NCBI GenBank assembly: GCA_017551675.1
Contig: JAFZLC010000001.1
Span: 1 to 64,000, forward strand
Length of the DNA stretch: 64,000 bases
DNA from: Paludibacteraceae bacterium
GTDB lineage: Bacteria; Bacteroidota; Bacteroidia; Bacteroidales; Paludibacteraceae
Direction: 5' to 3'
The notes beneath the pieces were generated by a model. That model did no database searches. It had not been told where the DNA came from and saw only the letters and a list, made by a program, of their open reading frames with translations. Of the stretch, positions 61,396 to 64,000 are shown one piece after another (positions within the stretch are counted from its first letter, which is position 1; each line of letters begins with the position of its first letter). Made by a program: the position numbers and the translations under genes.

Positions 61396-62733
61396 ATGAC
61401 TGATTTTTTTATAAAAAAATTGAGGGAATTGGTTCCCGATACGATCAATGAAAAAGTTCTTTGGCAAGCAAAGAAATGCTTAGTTGATTATCTCGCTTGT
61501 ACTATAGCAGGATCAAAGATTCTTTCGGAGAAGACTTTGACCTATATAGATGCATTGAATTCACAATGTGATGATGTTGTTGTGTTGGGTTTGTCTCGAA
61601 AAGCCTCTTTGCAAACAGCAGCGTTAGTAAATGGGATGAATTCCCATGTGATGGAGTTAGATGATGGACAACGTAGGGGGGCTGTTCATGTTGGAGGGAC
61701 GATTTTTTCTGCATTATTGCCTGTCGCTGAAAAAGAACATTTGACAATGCAGGATGTTCTGCTTGGTGCAATAGTCGGATATGAAGTGACGATTCGATTG
61801 GCATGTGCTGTGCAACCAGGCAACAAACTTCGAGGTTATCATGCAACTGGAACGTGTGGAGTTGTTGGGGCTACGATGGCAATTGCCACGGCATTACATT
61901 TTGATTTCGATCAGATGAAGTCAGCTTTCTCGGCAGCAGTGACATCAGCGGCTGGAGTTCTTGAAATGCAAGAAGACAATGCTGATTACAAACCGCTGAA
62001 TGTTGGTCGTGCTGCAATGGATGCCGTGTCTGCAGCTTATCTTGGAAAATCTCGATTTAATCCTCCTAAAGATGCGCTTGGCGGAAGGCGAGGTTTTTTG
62101 GCTGTTATGACTGATAGTCCTAAGAAAGAATTCTTGACGGAATTTGCGAAGGGTGAGTTCTATATACAGTCAATCTATAACAAACTTTACTCATCTTGTC
62201 GTCATACACACTCGGCCATTGAAGCGGCCTTGAGTATACGTCAACAGAAGGGGTTCAATGTCGATGATGTTGAATCTATTTGTGTGCGAACATATAAATT
62301 GGCGGTCGGTGGACATGACCATACAATCATAGATGGCATAAACTCTGCAAAAATGAGTATGCCATATAGTGTTGCTGTCGCTCTTGTGACAGGTCGTGCG
62401 GGTATATCAGAGTTTTCGGAAGAGATGCTCTCTAACAAAAAAGTATTGGAACTTGCTTCTAAAGTACATGTGGTAGTAGATGAAGAATTGACGGCTTTGT
62501 GTCCTCAATGTCGTGCAGCTATAGTTGAAGTAAAGACACCAATGGATTCATTTACTGCTAGGATTGATTATCCTAAGGGAGAACCAGAAAATCCTCTGAC
62601 TAAGGAAGAGTTCCAACAAAAATTTGAGGGACTGATGTTATTTGCTGGATATGAAAAAAAGACATGTGATATGTTGACAGAAATTGTGTATCGAACAGAG
62701 TTCCATGTCGATGAAATAATGAGTTTGTTGTAG
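61396..62733 (+). CDS. MmgE/PrpD family protein
   Basis: From ATG 61396 the product has 445 residues. It has the MmgE/PrpD plan: a helical N-terminal domain with LVDYLACTIAGSK, HVMELDDGQRRGAVHVG (the conserved Asp-Asp and His), GYEVTIRLA, and YHATGTCGVVGATMA with the catalytic-site histidine, then a small alpha/beta domain (SICVRTYKLAVGGHDH). Family members include 2-methylcitrate dehydratase, cis-aconitate decarboxylase and iminodisuccinate epimerase, so it should add or remove water or CO2, or epimerise a di- or tricarboxylic acid. In a surface-glycan locus it is unexpected and points to synthesis of an acid substituent. Confidence 0.85.
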   Translation: MTDFFIKKLRELVPDTINEKVLWQAKKCLVDYLACTIAGSKILSEKTLTYIDALNSQCDDVVVLGLSRKASLQTAALVNGMNSHVMELDDGQRRGAVHVGGTIFSALLPVAEKEHLTMQDVLLGAIVGYEVTIRLACAVQPGNKLRGYHATGTCGVVGATMAIATALHFDFDQMKSAFSAAVTSAAGVLEMQEDNADYKPLNVGRAAMDAVSAAYLGKSRFNPPKDALGGRRGFLAVMTDSPKKEFLTEFAKGEFYIQSIYNKLYSSCRHTHSAIEAALSIRQQKGFNVDDVESICVRTYKLAVGGHDHTIIDGINSAKMSMPYSVAVALVTGRAGISEFSEEMLSNKKVLELASKVHVVVDEELTALCPQCRAAIVEVKTPMDSFTARIDYPKGEPENPLTKEEFQQKFEGLMLFAGYEKKTCDMLTEIVYRTEFHVDEIMSLL

Positions 62734-62812
62734 TTGTGATTGAATAAACAACATTATTTAGAGTAGAAAAACAAATTAAGTCACAACTGATAAAAAAGAA
62801 GAAAGTTAACAT

Positions 62813-64000
62813 ATGATTATTCAAAGGGTATTATTGTTGTTTATTTGTGCATTCTCACTTTATTCTTGTAAAAAGGATTCACTATATTTGACCAATCTTG
62901 TAGAAGCAAATAATTTTCAAGATTATGAGTCTACGCAAAATGAAGAGAATATAGGAGGAAAAGCAGCAGTATTGCAAAGAGCAAAAAAAATCTCAACCTT
63001 TGCTTGGACGCCACTATCTCCAATTTATAGCCATAAACTAAATGGTTATTTTGAAGCAAATCGTTCGTATGAAGGAATCCCATATTCATCTGTAAAGCAA
63101 TTAGATAAATTTGTTGGACTTGAGGTGTCTTTTGAAACGTTTATCTCTGCGGTAAACAATCCATATAGCGTCTTGTATACGGAAAACGTGGGGGCTTCTC
63201 CATATAACGGAACAAATTGTTCTGTCTATTATGGATCGGTTTGTAGTGCTACCGTTAATTATGCGTTAAATATCAAATTGCCTATAACAACATCTATGTA
63301 CAAGTCATCTGGGTTGTTTAAAAAAATACCTATACAGAATATTTCTAATGCGGAAACAGGAGATGTTATTCTGAAAGAAAACTACCATGCATTAATGGTG
63401 CTTGATGTAAAGAAATCAGAAACGGATGTAGACATATTGCTTTTGGAAAGCGCTGATGCGGTAGCAAAAGAATATACACTTTCAAAAAGTTCATATGAAA
63501 AGAAGTTTCCATATAGAGATTGGAGTATCTATAGATATAAGAGAATAAATGATGTAGAGTATGATTTATCTGAAGAAAATAATTTCGAGAGACATAAAAC
63601 TATTTGTATGTCTCGAGGAGATAAGTCGTGTTATCGTTTGAATGAGAAAATAGAAGTGTCTGTTTTGAGTATGGATTACCAATATTTGATAGTGGAAAAT
63701 GAGGATTCTGTTATATATTCGACAAAAATAGAGTCAAAAGGGAATGTCTCGATTCCTATTTCAAAACCAGGGAAATACACTGCATATCTTTCTCATGAAG
63801 ATTTAGGAGGTGTACATGAAGAGTCGACAACATTCGAAGTAATAGAAACAAAAGTGAGTTGTGCTCGATCGGGAAGGTACGTGTCGGTTGATTATAGTAG
63901 TTCTAACGGTATTCCATCTTATATTGTTATATGTAAGAATGCTAAAGGAGGCAGATCTTGTGTATATGTGATTACCGACGAGGATAGGTTTTTAGGTCAT
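62813..64000 (+). CDS. Secreted lipoprotein with NlpC/P60-like cysteine peptidase domain, 3' end missing
   Basis: From ATG 62813 the frame stays open for 396 codons to the end of the window. The signal peptide ends in a lipobox (LYSC, Cys19). The mature protein has a papain-like core, seen as a candidate catalytic cysteine in YYGSVCSATVNYAL and a histidine in ENYHALMVLDV about 60 residues later, with GDVIL just before. That layout recalls NlpC/P60, CHAP or YiiX-type amidases, which cut peptides of the cell wall or amide-linked lipids. A beta-rich region follows (SIPISKPGKYTAYLSHE). It may be the first gene after the main polysaccharide set. The activity is inferred from the pattern only. Confidence 0.65.
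   Translation, partial: MIIQRVLLLFICAFSLYSCKKDSLYLTNLVEANNFQDYESTQNEENIGGKAAVLQRAKKISTFAWTPLSPIYSHKLNGYFEANRSYEGIPYSSVKQLDKFVGLEVSFETFISAVNNPYSVLYTENVGASPYNGTNCSVYYGSVCSATVNYALNIKLPITTSMYKSSGLFKKIPIQNISNAETGDVILKENYHALMVLDVKKSETDVDILLLESADAVAKEYTLSKSSYEKKFPYRDWSIYRYKRINDVEYDLSEENNFERHKTICMSRGDKSCYRLNEKIEVSVLSMDYQYLIVENEDSVIYSTKIESKGNVSIPISKPGKYTAYLSHEDLGGVHEESTTFEVIETKVSCARSGRYVSVDYSSSNGIPSYIVICKNAKGGRSCVYVITDEDRFLGH

Noticed and set aside
1-64000. CRISPR array, insertion sequence, integrase or prophage
   Set aside because: No regularly spaced direct repeats, transposase, recombinase or phage structural gene is recognisable in any frame.

Overview
The window comes from a Bacteroidales-type bacterium (phylum Bacteroidota). 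The evidence: several secreted proteins end in type IX secretion (T9SS) sorting domains; two hybrid two-component regulators carry Reg_prop propellers; a UpxY-type antiterminator heads a surface-polysaccharide locus; there is a Bacteroidota-type carboxynorspermidine dehydrogenase-like gene; and start sites repeatedly show the phylum's TTTG / TAnnTTTG promoter instead of sigma70 boxes. CAZymes for xylan and pectin suggest a plant-fibre-degrading gut or rumen organism. The genus cannot be fixed from the sequence alone.

Layout. 1-70: 3' end of a 5S rRNA and its terminator. 337-6047: a small T9SS-tail protein, a rhomboid protease, a HAD nucleotidase, a secreted esterase with a T9SS tail, two tandemly duplicated lipoproteins and a small membrane protein. 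6173-18908: a plant cell-wall locus with two hybrid two-component regulators (one lacking its kinase ATPase), a PL11 rhamnogalacturonan lyase and a GH10-CBM6 xylanase, both with T9SS tails, and no SusC/SusD pair. 19292-27659: housekeeping genes including a TerB/DnaJ protein, an Mla-type lipid ABC transporter, MutL, an S4 RNA-binding protein, TrhA and a DNA alkylation repair-like protein. 27760-38713: tRNA-His, an AmpG-like transporter, SDR, carboxynorspermidine dehydrogenase-like protein, HisS, PhoH, PurC, RecF, a DciA-like protein, a thioesterase, a second small T9SS-tail protein and an Lnb-domain protein. 38794-39010: two tiny overlapping lipoprotein genes. 39105-40953: GAPDH and a third lipoprotein paralogue. 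41079-45890: ilvD-ilvB-ilvN plus an acyl-ACP thioesterase on the minus strand.

46292 to the end: a surface-polysaccharide locus. A near-consensus promoter and a structured leader precede upxY, then rmlB, ugd, glf, a flippase, a DegT aminotransferase and an unusual run of small-molecule genes: a TIM-barrel protein, an ATP-grasp ligase, a CitE-like lyase, a 2-hydroxyacid dehydrogenase, two sugar-transfer-type ATP-grasp proteins, a second flippase, an MmgE/PrpD protein and a truncated NlpC/P60-like lipoprotein. No glycosyltransferase is visible in these 17.6 kb. My best candidate for an undescribed system is this module (52176-62733). I infer that it makes a carboxylic-acid or amino-acid-like substituent and joins it to an amino sugar or a surface glycan by ATP-dependent ligation. 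I saw no phage, insertion sequence, integrase or CRISPR array.
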